This document shows positions 37,961 to 49,920 of a DNA stretch of 64,000 nucleotides, one piece after another. A program made the position numbers and the translations under genes. This DNA is from Lucinisca nassula (Eukaryota > Mollusca > Bivalvia > Lucinida > Lucinidae), in contig OY757010.1 in assembly GCA_963580285.1 (NCBI GenBank), positions 216,610,204 to 216,674,203 of the forward strand, in the 5' to 3' direction. The first letter of the stretch is position 1, and the number at the start of each line of letters is the position of its first letter. Below the pieces are notes generated by a model, which saw nothing but the letters and a program-made list of their open reading frames with translations, did no database searches and was not told where the DNA came from.

Positions 37961-39192
37961 TGGATAGATGTCCTATCAAGCAGTGTAGGTGAGCACATTG
38001 GCAAAACTCTGGTTACTGCAAACTGGAGACAAGAACATTGATGAAAAATGCCCATTACCGCGTTGTATTGGAATCAGTGGAACACGAGTTCCTGCTGGTT
38101 CTGCTAGCGTAACGACGGAGTGCGGGAGCTAGCGTGTACATGGGACATGGGTGGCTGAAGGGGCTTTAGCAGACCAACTAGCTGGCTACTCCGGGAAAAT
38201 TCGTGTTTCCTTGAAATTGGGTTCGTAAAAGTAGTATGTTGCGGGCTTGGGGTGGTAGGTAGGTTTTCCCGAACCCGGCCAAACGGTGAGGTGCGGGAGT
38301 TGGCGACGTAGCGCGACTCGGACATGGATAGATGTCCTATCCAGCAGTATGGGTGAGTATACTCGCTAAACTCTGGTTACTGAAAACTTGAGACAAGAAA
38401 ATTGGTGAACATTGCCCATTGCCACGTTGTTTCGGAATCAGTGGAACACGAGTTCCTGCTGGTTCTGCTAGCGAAACGGCGGAGTGCGGGAGCTAGTGAG
38501 TACGTGGGGCATGTGTGGCTGAAGGGGCTTTAGCAGACCCACTAGCTGGCTACTCCGGGAAAACTCGTGTTTCCTGGAAAATGGGTGCGGAAAAGGAGTG
38601 TGCGTGAGGCTTGGGGGTGGGTAGGTTTTCCTGGACCCGGCCAAACGGTGAGGTGCGGGTGTTGGCGACATAGCGCGAAATGGGCGTAGATAGATGTCCT
38701 ATCAAGCAGTGTGGGTGAGTACATTGGCAAAACTCTGGTTACTGCAAACTGGAGACAAGAACATTGATGAAAAATGTCCATTACCGCGTTGTATTGGAAT
38801 CAGTGGAACACGAGTTCCTGCTGGTTCTGCTAGCGTAACGGCGGAGTGCGGGAGCTAGCGAGTACGTGGGACATGAGTGGCTGAAAGGGCTTTAGCAGAC
38901 CCACTGGCTGGCTACACCAGGAAAACTCGTGTTTCCTTGAAAATTGGTGCGGAAAAGTAGTATGTGGCCGGCTTGGGGTGGTGGGTAGGTTTTCCCGAAC
39001 CCGGCCAAACGGAGAAGTGCGGGAGTTGGCGACGTATCGCGACTTCAACATGGATAGATGTCCTATCCAGCAGTATGGGTGAGTATACTCACAAAACTCT
39101 AGTTATTGAAAACTGGAGACAAGAAAATTGGTTAATATGCCCATTACCGCGTTGTATCGGAATCAGTGGAACACGAGTTCCTGCTGGTTCTG

Positions 39193-42090
39193 CTAGCGCA
39201 GCGATGGAGTGCGGGAGCTAGTGAGTACGTGGGGCATGTGTGGCTGAAGGGGCTTTAGCAGACCCACTAGCTGGCTACTCCGGGAAAACTCGTGTTTCCT
39301 GGAAAATGGGTGCGGAAAAGGAGTGTGCGTGAGGCTTGGGGGTGGGTAGGTTTTCCTGGACCCGGCCAAACGGTGAGGTGCGGGTGTTGGCGACATAGCG
39401 CAAAATGGGCGTAGATAGATGTCCTATCAAGCAGTGTGGGTGAGTACATTGGCAAAACTCTGGTTACTGCAAACTGGAGACAAGAACATTGATGAAAAAT
39501 GCCCATTACCGCGTTGTATGAGAATCAGTGGAACACGAGTTCCTGCTGGTTCTGCTAGCGTAACGGCGGAGTGCGGGAGCTAGCGAGTACGTGGGACATG
39601 AGTGGCTGAAAGGGCTTTAGCAGACCCACTGGCTGGCTACTCCAGGAAAACTCGTGTTTCCTTGAAAATGGGTGCGGAAAAGTAGTATGTGGCCGGCTTG
39701 GGGTGGTGGGTAGGTTTTCCCGAACCCGGCCAAACGGAGAAGTGCGGGAGTTGGCGACGTAGCGCGACTTGAACATGGATAGATGTCCTATCCAGCAGTA
39801 TGGGTGAGTATACTCGCAAAACTCTAGTTATTGAAAACTGGAGACAAGAAAATTGGTTTAAAATGCCCATTAGCGCGTTGTATCGGAATCAGTGGAACAC
39901 GAGTTCCTGCTGGTTCTGCAAGCGTAACGACGGAGTGCGGGAGCTAGCGTGTACATGGGACATGGGTGGCTGAAGGGGCTTTAGCAGACCCACTAGCTGG
40001 CTACTCCGGGAAAATTCGTGTTTCCTTGAAAATGGGTTCGTAAAAGTAGTATGTTGCCGGCTTGGGGTGGTAGGTAGGTTTTCCCGAACCCGGCCAAACG
40101 GTGAGGCGCGGGAGTTGGCGACCTAGCGCGACTCGGACATGGATAGATGTCCTATCCAGCAGTATGGGTGAGTATACTCGCTAAACTCTGGTTACTGAAA
40201 ACTTGAGACAAGAAAATTGGTTAAAAACGCCCATTAGCGCGTTGTATCGGAATCAGTGGAACACGAGTTCCTGCTGGTTCTGCTAGCGTAACGGCGGAGT
40301 GCGGGAGCTAGTGAGTACGTGGGGCATGTGTGGCTGAAGGGGCTTTAGCAGACCCACTAGCTGGCTACTCCGGGAAAACTCGTGTTTCCTGGAAAATGGG
40401 TGCGGAAAAGGAGTGTGCGTGAGGCTTGGGGGTGGGTAGGTTTTCCTGGACCCGGCCAAACGGTGAGGTGCGGGTGTTGGCGACATAGCGCCAAATGGGC
40501 GTAGATAGATGTCCTATCAAGCAGTGTGGGTGAGTACATTGGCAAAACTCTGGTTACTGCAAACTGGAGACAAGAACATTGATGAAAAATGCCCATTACC
40601 GCGTTGTATTGGAATCAGTGGAACACGAGTTCCTGCTGGTTCTGCTAGCGTAACGGCGGAGTGCGGGAGCTAGCGAGTACGTGGGACATGAGTGGCTGAA
40701 AGGGCTTTAGCAGACCCACTGGCTGGCTACTCCAGGAAAACTCGTGTTTCCTTGAAAATGGGTGCGGAAAAGTAGTATGTGGCCGGCTTGGGGTGGTGGG
40801 TAGGTTTTCCCGAACCCGGCCAAACGGAGAAGTGCGGGAGTTGGCGACGTAGCGCGACTTGAACATGGATAGATGTCCTATCCAGCAGTATGGGTGAGTA
40901 TACTCGCAAAACTCTAGTTATTGAAAACTGGAGACAAGAAAATTGGTTTAAAATGCCCATTAGCGCGTTGTATCGGAATCAGTGGAACACGAGTTCCTGC
41001 TGGTTCTGCAAGCGTAACGACGGAGTGCGGGAGCTAGCGTGTACATGGGACATGGGTGGCTGAAGGGGCTTTAGCAGACCCACTAGCTGGCTACTCCGGG
41101 AAAATTCGTGTTTCCTTGAAAATGGGTTCGTAAAAGTAGTATGTTGCCGGCTTGGGGTGGTAGGTAGGTTTTCCCGAACCCGGCCAAACGGTGAGGCGCG
41201 GGAGTTGGCGACCTAGCGCGACTCGGACATGGATAGATGTCCTATCCAGCAGTATGGGTGAGTATACTCGCTAAACTCTGGTTACTGAAAACTTGAGACA
41301 AGAAAATTGGTTAAAAACGCCCATTAGCGCGTTGTATCGGAATCAGTGGAACACGAGTTCCTGCTGGTTCTGCTAGCGTAACGGCGGAGTGCGGGAGCTA
41401 GTGAGTACGTGGGGCATGTGTGGCTGAAGGGGCTTTAGCAGACCCACTAGCTGGCTACTCCGGGAAAACTCGTGTTTCCTGGAAAATGGGTGCGGAAAAG
41501 GAGTGTGCGTGAGGCTTGGGGGTGGGTAGGTTTTCCTGGACCCGGCCAAACGGTGAGGTGCGGGTGTTGGCGACATAGCGCCAAATGGGCGTAGATAGAT
41601 GTCCTATCAAGCAGCGTGGGTGAGTACATTGGCAAAACTCTGGTTACTGCAAACTGGAGACAAGAACATTGATGAAAAATGCCCATTACCGCGTTGTATT
41701 GGAATCAGTGGAACACGAGTTCCTGCTGGTTCTGCTAGCGTAACGGCGGAGTGCGGGAGCTAGCGAGTACGTGGGACATGAGTGGCTGAAAGGGCTTTAG
41801 CAGACCCACTGGCTGGCTACTCCAGGAAAACTCGTGTTTCCTTGAAAATGGGTGCGGAAAAGTACTATGTGGCCGGCTTGGGGTGGTGGGTAGGTTTTCC
41901 CGAACCCGGCCAAACGGAGAAGTGCGGGAGTTGGCGACGTAGCGCGACTTCAACATGGATAGATGTCCTATCCAGCAGTATGGGTGAGTATACTCGCAAA
42001 ACTCTAGTTAATGAAAACTGGAGACAAGAAAATTGGTTAAAAATGCCCATTACCGCGTTGTATCGGAATCAGTGGAACACGAGTTCCTAC
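39193..42090 (+). repeat. array sub-region 7: 1090-bp trimer units
   Basis: Here the unit is three monomers: B, A and C landmarks recur at 39193, 40283 and 41373. Both full copies carry the odd variants TTCTGCAAGCG and GTGAGGCGCGGG, so they look almost identical and very recent. Confidence 0.85.
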
Positions 42091-44622
42091 TGGTTCTGCT
42101 AGCGTAGCGATGGAGTGCGGGAGCTAGTGAGTACGTGGGGCATGTGTGGCTGAAGGGGCTTTAGCAGACCCACTAGCTGGCTACTCCGGGAAAACTCGTG
42201 TTTCCTGGAAAATGGGTGCGGAAAAGTAGTATGTGGCCGGCTTGGGGTGGTGGGTAGGTTTTCCCGAACCCGGCCAAACGGAGAAGTGCGGGAGTTGGCG
42301 ACGTAGCGCGACTTGAACATGGATAGATGTCCTATCCAGCAGTATGGGTGACTATACTCGCAAAACTCTAGTTATTGAAAACTGGAGACAAGAAAATTGG
42401 TTAAAAATGCCCATTAGCGCGTTGTATCGGAATCAGTGGAACACGAGTTCCTGCTGGTTCTGCTAGCGTAACGGCGGAGTGCGGGAGCTAGTGAGTACGT
42501 GGGGCATGTGTGGCTGAAGGGGCTTTAGCAGACCCACTAGCTGGCTACTCCGGGAAAACTCGTATTTCCTGGAAAATGTGTGCGGAAAAGGAGTGTGCGT
42601 GAGGCTTGGGGGTGGGTAGGTTTTCCTGGACCCGGCCAAACGGTTAGGTGCGGGTGTTGGCGACATAGCGCGAAATGGGCGTAGATAGATGTCCTATCAA
42701 GTAGTGTGGGTGAGTACATTGGCAAAACTCTGGTTACTGCAAACTGGAGACAAGAACATTGATGAAAAATGCCCATTACCGCGTTGTATTGGAATCAGTG
42801 GAACACGAGTTCCTGCTGGTTCTGCTAGCGTAACGGCGGAGTGCGGGAGCTAGCGAGTACGTGGGACATGAGTGGCTGAAAGGGCTTTAGCAGACCCACT
42901 GGCTGGCTACTCCAGGAAAACTCGTGTTTCCTTGAAAATGGGTGCGGAAAAGTAGTATGTGGCCGGCTTGGGGTGGTGGGTAGGTTTTCCCGAACCCGGC
43001 CAAACGGAGAAGTGCGGGAGTTGGCGACGTAGCGCGACTTGAACATGGATAGATGTCCTATCCAGCAGTATGGGTGACTATACTCGCAAAACTCTAGTTA
43101 TTGAAAACTGGAGACAAGAAAATTGGTTAAAAATGCCCATTAGCGCGTTGTATCGGAATCAGTGGAACACGAGTTCCTACTGGTTCTGCTAGCGTAGCGA
43201 TGGAGTGCGGGAGCTAGTGAGTACGTGGGGCATGTGTGGCTGAAGGGGCTTTAGCAGACCCACTAGCTGGCTACTCCGGGAAAACTCGTGTTTCCTGGAA
43301 AATGGGTGCGGAAAAGGAGTGTGCGTGAGGCTTGGGGGTGGGTAGGTTTTCCTGGACCCGGCCAAACGGTTAGGTGCGGGTGTTGGCGACATAGCGCGAA
43401 ATGGGCGTAGATAGATGTCCTATCAAGCAGTGTGGGTGAGTACATTGGCAAAACTCTGGTTACTGCAAACTGGAGACAAGAACATTGATGAAAAATGCCC
43501 ATTACCGCGTTGTATTGGAATCAGTGGAACACGAGTTCCTGCTGGTTCTGCTAGCGTAACGGCGGAGTGCGGGAGCTAGCGAGTACGTGGGACATGAGTG
43601 GCTGAAAGGGCTTTAGCAGACCCACTGGTTGGCTACTCCAGGAAAACTCGTGTTTCCTTGAAAATGGGTGCGGAAAAGTAGTATGTGGCCGGCTTGGGGT
43701 GGTGGGTAGGTTTTCCCGAACCCGGCCAAACGGAGAAGTGCGGGAGTTGGCGACGTAGCGCGACTTGGACATGGATAGATGTCCTATCCAGCAGTATGGG
43801 TGAGTATACTCGCAAAACTCTAGTGATTGAAAACTGGAGACAAGAAAATTGGTTAAAAATGTCCAATACCGCGTTGTATCGGAATCAGTGGAACACGAGT
43901 TCATGCTGGTTCTGCTAGCGTAACGGCGGAGTGCGGGAGCTAGTGAGTACGTGGGGCATGTGTGGCTGAAGGGGCTTTAGCAGACCCACTAGCTGGCTAC
44001 TCCGGGAAAACTCGTGTTTCCTGGAAAATGGGTGCGGAAAAGGAGTATGTGGTCGGCTTGGGGTGGTGGGTAGGTTTTCCCGAACCCGGCCAAACGGTGA
44101 GGTGCGGGAGTTGGCGACGTAGCGCGACTCGGACATGGATAGATGTCCTATCCAGCAGTATGGGTGAGTATACTCGCTAAACTCTGGTTACTGAAAACTT
44201 GAGACAAGAAAATTGGTGAACATTGCCCATTGCCACGCTGTTTCGGAATCAGTGGAACACGAGTTCCTGCTGGTTCTGCTAGCGAAACGGCGGAGTGCGG
44301 AAGCTAGTGAGTACGTGGGGCATGTGTGACTGAAGGGGCTTTAGCAGACCCACTAGCTGGCTACTCCGGGAAAACTCGTGTTTCCTGGAAAATGGGTATG
44401 GAAAAGGAGTGTGCGTGAGGCTTGGGGGTGGGTAGGTTTTCCTGGACCCGGCCAAACGGTGAGGTGCGGGTGTTGGCGACATAGCGCGAAATGGGCGTAG
44501 ATATATGTCCTATCAAGCAGTGTGGGTGAGTACATTGGCAAAACTCTGGTTACTGCAAACTGGAGACAAGAACACTGATGAAAAATGCCAATTACCGCGT
44601 TGTATTGGAATCAGTGGAACAC

Positions 44623-45782
44623 AAGATATTGAGTTGTGCGAACAAGATATCTTGTGCAGACAACATAATTTATCTTATGCGGACAACATACTATCTTGTG
44701 CACACAAGATAATATCTTGTTCGCACAACTTTTAAACATCTTGTGCGCATAAGATATTATCTTGTTCGCACAAGATATTGTCTTGTTTGCACAACATAGA
44801 TATTGGGAAGCTGTGTGAACAAAATATTATCTTGTGCGAACAAGATAGTATGTTGTTCGCACAAGATATTATCTGGTTTGCACAACACAGATATTAGGAA
44901 GTTGTGAAAACAATATATCTTGTTCGGAAAAGATATTATGTTGTTCGCACAACATTTATCTTGTGCGGACAATATATTATCTTGTGCGGACAATATAATA
45001 TCTTGTGAGGACAAGATATTACGTTGTACGAACAAGATAATATATTGTGCAGACAAGATATGATCTTATTTGCACAAGATCTATGTTGTGCGGACAAGAT
45101 ATTATCTTCTGCGGACAAGATAATATCATTTTCGCACAAGATAAAATGTTGTGCGAACAAGATATTATGTTGCCCGAACTAGATAATATCTTGTGCTCAC
45201 AAGGTAATATGTTGTGCGAACAAGATAATATCTTGTCAACACAAGATAATATGGTGTCGGAACAAGATAATATATTTTGCACAACATAGATATTGGGAAG
45301 TTGTGCGAACAAAATATTATCTTGTGCGGACAAGATATTATGCTGTTTGCAAAACAGATTATCTTGTGCGGAGAAGATATTATCTTGTGCGGACAAGATA
45401 TCTTGTGCGGACAAGATACTATCTTGTGCAGACAAGATATTAAGTTGTGCGAACATGATAATATCTTGTGCGGACAAGATATTATTTTGTCTGCACAAGA
45501 TCTATGCTGTGCGGACAAGATATTATCTTGTACGGAAAAGATAATATCTTGTTCGCACAACTTAATATCTTGTTCACACAAGATAATTTGTTGTGCAAAC
45601 AAGATATTATGTTGTCTGAACAAGATAATATCTTCTGCTCACACGATAAAATGTTGTGCGAACAAGATAATATCTTGTCCGCACAAGATAATATGTTGTC
45701 CGAACAATATAATATCTTGTCCGCATCTAGTGCGCACAACTTATAAAAAATCAAAAATGATGTCCGTTCCCGGGTTGCGTAG
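44623..45782 (+). repeat. palindromic satellite, truncated TIR element (left copy)
   Basis: Short units built on ATCTTGTGCGCACAAGAT and AAGATAATATCTT repeat with small changes for about 1.1 kb. Most are self-complementary. The stretch ends in TGTCCGTTCCCGGGTTGCGTAG (as TGTCCGTTCC plus CGGGTTGCGTAG, 45761-45782), which matches the inverted end of the neighbouring complete element. The left end is missing: the 363-bp array stops at 44622 and the satellite begins at once. Long cysteine-rich readings on both strands here are translation of the repeat, not proteins. Confidence 0.85.
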
Positions 45783-45872
45783 TTTTGAGTTCACCCATTT
45801 TCCTTCATTCGTTACCTTCACATTACTTTTGAAAGCAGTGCTATTCATGTTTAAAAAAAACAGCTGGGTTTC
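45783..45872. other. 90-bp unique spacer between two TIR elements
   Basis: This single-copy stretch separates the right end of the first palindromic element from the left end of the second. It lacks the ATCTTGTGCGC units. Confidence 0.6.
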
Positions 45873-45894
45873 CTACGGAACCCGGGAAGGGGCA
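45873..45894 (+). repeat. terminal inverted repeat, left
   Basis: CTACGGAACCCGGGAAGGGG pairs with the right end at 47263-47284 and, with two changes, with 45761-45782 of the truncated neighbour. Confidence 0.85.
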
Positions 45895-47262
45895 TGTTTT
45901 TTTTTATTTTATAAGTTGTGAGCACAACATTATATTTTGTGCGGACAAGATAATATCTTGTTCGGACTAGCATTATCCTGTGCGCACAAGATATTATCTT
46001 GTCCAGACAACATATAATCTTGTTCAGACATCATATTATATTGTGCGCACAAGATATTATCTTGTTTGGACAACATATAATTTTTGGCAGACAAGATATT
46101 TTCTTGTGCGCACAAGATATTAAGTTGTGCGAACGAGATATTATCTTGTCCGCACAAGATAATATCTTGTCTGCACAACATAGATCTTGTGCGCACAAGA
46201 TATTAACCTGTTCGCGAAATTTAATATCTTGTGCGCACAAGATATTATCTTGTCCGCACAAGACACAATATAATATGTTGTACGAACAAGATAATATCTT
46301 GTCCACGCAAGATAATATCTTGTTCGCACAACTTCCTAAGATCTGTGTTGTACAAATAAGATAATATATTGTGCGAACAAGATAATATCTTGTGCGCACA
46401 AGATATTAAGTTGTGTGAACAAGATATGTTGTGCACACAAGATAAATGATATTGTCCGCATATTATGATATCTTGTGCGCACAACATATTATCTTGTCCG
46501 CACAAGATAATATCTTGCTCACAACTTACTATCTTTTGAGGACATTATTATTAATATTATTATTTTAATATAATATGTTGTGCGAATAAGATAATATCTT
46601 GTCCGCACAAGATAATATCTTGTTCGCACAACTTCCTAACATCTGTGTTGTGCAAATAAGATAATATATTGTGCGAACAAGATAATATCTTGTACGCACA
46701 AGATATTCAGATGTGTAAATAAGATATTATCTTGGGCGCACAAGATAATATGTTGTGCGAACAAGATAATATCTTGTCCGCACAAGATAATATCTTGTTC
46801 ACAAAACTTCCTAAGATCTATGTTGTGCAAACAAGATAATATGTTGTGCGAACAAGATAATATCTTTTGCGCACAAGATATTAAGTTGTGCGAACAAGAT
46901 ATTATCTTGTGCACACAAGATAATATGTTTAACGCACAAGATAAATTATATTGTCCGCACAATGTGATATCTTGTGCGCACAACATATTATCTTGTCCGC
47001 ACAAGATAATATATTGTTTTCACAACTTCCTAAGATCTATGTTGTGCAAACAAGATAATATGTTGTGTGAACAAGATAATATCTTTATCGCATAAGATAT
47101 TAAGCTGTGCGAACAAGATATTATCTTGTGCGCACAAGATAATATGTTGTCCGCACAAGATAAATTATATAGTCCGCACAATATGATATCTTGTCCGCAC
47201 AAGATAATATCTTGTTCGCAAAACTTAATATCTTGTTCGCACAACATATTAGAAAAAATTCC

Positions 47263-47284
47263 TGTCCCTTCCCGGGTTCCGTAG
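47263..47284 (-). repeat. terminal inverted repeat, right
   Basis: Reverse complement of the left terminus. The palindromic units stop about 20 bp inside it, near 47245. Confidence 0.85.
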
Positions 47285-47337
47285 TTGCAGCTAACATACA
47301 TAATACGAGTTTGGGTCGGTAAGTCGCATTTTTTTAA

Positions 47338-47396
47338 TACCCCTAAACCCCAATTTATATAGAGAAAACTGGGGTTTACGGGGGTATAAATGATTT
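47338..47396 (+). repeat. terminal near-palindrome, left
   Basis: CCCCTAAACCCC and GGGGTTTACGGGGG flank ATTTATATAGAGAAAACT, giving a stem of about 20 bp. The inverted partner is 50871-50926. Confidence 0.8.
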
Positions 47397-47587
47397 TTCC
47401 TTGTTTCTACTCCAAGACATATGTTGTGGGAACCCGTTAATTGAGGCGGTTCTTACGAGCATCCACAACCTAAGTTTGCAGTACAAATAAGAAAAATATC
47501 AATTTTCATCAGAAAAGCAGCCATTTTGGAGATGTGAAAAAATGCACTATGTTTCACGGCTGTGTTATCGTAATGCTTAGAATTTTA

Positions 47588-49205
47588 TTAGCTCACCTGG
47601 GCAAAGCTCAAGGTGAGCTTCTGTGATCACATTTTGTCCGTCGTACGTGCGTCGTTCGACGTGCATCTTGCGACGTGCGTCGTCAACATTTACCTTGTTA
47701 AGATTATAGAGACCACAGTTTTGCTTCAGTCTTCATGAAACTTTACCAGAATGTTTGTCTTGATTATATCTTGGTCAAGTTCGAATATGGGTTATGTCAG
47801 GTCAATAAGTAGGTCAGTAGGTCAAATCATAGAAAAACCTTGTACAGCCTCTAGATGCCACAGTTTTGGTCCAATCATCCTGAAACTTGCTCGGAATGAT
47901 CTACCTGACAATATCTCGGTCAAGCTCGAATATGGGTCATGTCGGATCAAAAAGTAAGTCAGTAGGTCAAATCATAGAAAAACCTTGTTAAGTCTCAAGG
48001 GGCCACAATTTTGGTCCAATGATCCTGAAGCTTGCTCAGAATTATCATCCTGACAATATCTCGGTCAAGATCGAATATGGGTCATGTCTGTTCAAAGAGG
48101 AGGTCAGCAGGTCAAATCATAGAAAAACCTTGTTAACGCTCTAGAGGCTACAGTTTTGGTCCAATCATCCTCAAAATGGCTCAGAATGATCATCCTGACA
48201 ATATGTCGGTCAAGTTCGAAGATGGGTCATGTGTGATGAAAAATTAGGTCAGTAGGTCAAACCATAGAAAAACCTTGTTAAGACTCTAGAGGCCACACTT
48301 TTGGTCCAATAATCCTCAAATTTGCTCAGATCATCCTGACAATATTTCGGTCAAGTTCCAATACGAGTCATTTCGGGTCAAAAAGTAGGTCAGTAGGTCA
48401 AATCATAGAAAAACCTTGTTAAGACTCTAGAGGCCCCAGTTTTAGTCCAATCAACCTGAAACTTGCTTAGAATGATCATCTTTACAATATTTCGGTCAAG
48501 TTCGAATATGGGTCATGTCGGGTCAAAAAGTAGGTCAAATCATATAAAAACATTGTTAAGACTCTAGAGGCCACAGTTTTTGTCCAATCATCCTGAAACT
48601 AGCACAGAAGGATCATCCTGATAATATCTCGGTCAAGTTCGAATATGGGTCATGTCAGGTCAAAAAGTAGGTCAGCATGTCAAATCATAGAAAAACCTTG
48701 TTCATGCTCTAGAGGCCACAGTTTTGGTCCAATCATCCTCAAACTGGCCCAGAATGATCATCCTGACAATATCTCGATCAAGTTCGAATATGGGTCATGT
48801 GTGATGACAGTAGGTCAGTAGGTTAAACCGTAGAAAAATCTTGTTAACACTCTAGAGGCCACACTTTTGGTCCAATTATCCTCAAATTTGCTCAGAATGA
48901 TCATCCTGACAATATCTGGGTCATGTTTGAATAGGGGTCATTTCGGGTCAACAAGTAGATCAGTAGGTCAAATCATAGAAAAACCTTGTTAAAACTCTAG
49001 AGGCCACAGTTTTGGTCCAATCATCCTGAAACTTGCCCCAGAATGATCATACTGACAATATCTTGGTCATGGACGAATATGGGTCATGTCGGGTCAAAAG
49101 TAGGTCAGTCGGTCAAATCATAGATAAACCTTGTTAACATTCTAGGGCCGCAAGTTTTGGTTCAATCTTCATCAAAATTGTTCAGAATGATCGTCTCTGC
49201 AATTT
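47588..49205 (+). repeat. GCTCACCTG-headed element with ~145-bp tandem repeats (about 10 copies)
   Basis: It opens with AGCTCACCTGGGCAAAGCTC then AAGGTGAGCTTCTGTGATCAC, a short dyad common at the ends of mollusc repeat elements. Units follow with the cycle GGGTCATGTC..GGTCA, GTAGGTCAGTAGGTCAAATC, AAAAACCTTGTTAAGACTCT, GGCCACAGTTTTGGTCCAAT and CATCCTGACAATATCTCGG. Copies differ by point changes and small indels. No coding potential. Confidence 0.85.
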
Positions 49206-49920
49206 TTAGCTCACCTGAGTTAAGCTCAAGGTGAGCTTTTGTGATCACCTTTTGTCCGTCGTAAGTGCGTTGTGCATCATTCATCATGTGACGTGCGTCG
49301 TCAACATTTACCTTGTTCATCCTCTAGAGACCAAACTTTTGCTTCAATCTTCATGAAACTTTACCAGGATGTTTGTCTTGATGATATCTGGGTCAAGTTC
49401 GAATACGGGTCATATCAGGTAAAAACTAGGTCACTAGGTCAAATTCCTTGAAATCCTTGTTCAACCTCTAATAGAGACAGTAGTTTTGCTTCAAACTTCA
49501 TGAAACTTTACCAGAATGTTTGACTTGATGATATCTGAGTCAGGTTTGAATATGGGTCATGTCAGGTCAAAAACTAGGTCACTAGGACAGATTCCTTGAA
49601 AACCTTATTCACACTCTAGAGACTTCAATTTCGCTTCAATCTTCACGAAACTTTACCAGAATATTTGCCTTGATGATATCTGGGTCAAGTTTGAATATTG
49701 ATCATGTCCGGTCAGAAACTAGGTCACTAGGTCAAATTCCTTGCAACCTTGTACAGCCTCTAGAGGCCACGATTTTTGCTTCAATCTCTATGAAGATTGT
49801 TCAGATAATAGCGCCAAGAAACTCGTAGCACCTACATGTACATTGTCAAACTTAAATATTTAGGATGTAAATCTTTTACCTCAGGTGAGCGATTTAGGAC
49901 CATCATGGTCCTCTTGTTCG
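49206..49920 (+). repeat. second GCTCACCTG element, ~150-bp repeats (about 4 copies)
   Basis: A fresh head (TTAGCTCACCTGAGTTAAGC) starts at 49207. The units are related to the preceding set but distinct: TTGCTTCAATCTTCATGAAA, CTTTACCAGAATGTTTG, TGATATCTGGGTCAAG. It closes with CTCAGGTGAGCGATTTAGG and ACCATCATGGTCCTCTTG (49881-49915), the tail seen inverted at the start of the 58.9-kb element. Confidence 0.85.

Larger units (their letters stand above)
4018..44622 (+). repeat. ~363-bp satellite array with higher-order repeats (~112 monomers)
   Basis: Every ~363 bp the same landmarks return: GGAATCAGTGGAACACGAG, GGCTTTAGCAGACCCACTAG, a CCCGGCCAAACGG block, TAGATGTCCTATC and GGGTGAGTA. Three subtypes are clear. 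A has GTAGTATGTGGCCGGC and ends TTGGTTAAAAATG. B has AAGGAGTGTGCGTGAGGC and ends CATTGATGAAAAATG. C has GGGTTCGTAAAAGTAG and ends TTGGTGAACATTGCC. From about 11.9 kb the order A-B-C-B' repeats with a 1452-bp period; the first 8 kb is less regular, with 726-bp dimers. The sequence is G-rich on the plus strand and unlike the AT-rich flanks. Short ORFs recur in several frames on both strands at once, which reflects copy homogeneity, not coding. The array ends abruptly inside a monomer at 44622. Confidence 0.97.
45873..47284. mobile_element. non-autonomous TIR element with palindromic satellite body (~1.4 kb)
   Basis: The left end begins CTACGGAACCCGGGAAGGGG (45873-45892) and the right end is its reverse complement, CCCTTCCCGGGTTCCGTAG (about 47266-47284). 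Inside are short palindromic units of the ATCTTGTGCGCACAAGAT type, with a TTATTA-rich patch near 46550-46570. No ORF looks like a transposase, so it must be moved by a protein encoded elsewhere, if at all. Clear target-site duplications are not visible. The repeated dyads should extrude cruciforms or form long hairpin RNA. Confidence 0.7.

Noticed and set aside
4427..44541. Dozens of 60-117-codon ORFs in the 363-bp array on both strands
   Set aside because: They recur every monomer in two or three overlapping frames at once, follow monomer variants including frame-changing indels, and resemble no protein family. Repeat homogeneity explains them.
44571..44590. CTGATGA in the last array monomer
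   Set aside because: Other monomers read ATTGATGA or similar, and no GAAA or stem pairing follows.
4018..44622. CENP-B box as evidence for a centromere
   Set aside because: TTCGGAATCAGTGG was compared with TTCGnnnnAnnCGGG and lacks the needed A and CGGG positions.
44757..47245. Resemblance to a CRISPR array (short palindromic repeats)
   Set aside because: Units are contiguous, with no unique spacers of constant length and no cas genes, and the context is eukaryotic.
44757..47301. Cysteine-rich ORFs of up to 214 codons in the palindromic satellite
   Set aside because: All six frames are open because units of ATCTTGTGCGCAC rarely give stops; the peptides are simple repeats of the DNA unit.
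47500..47520. CTGATGA on the minus strand as a further hammerhead (also at 50689)
   Set aside because: No stem II followed by GAAA, and no stem I pairing around it.
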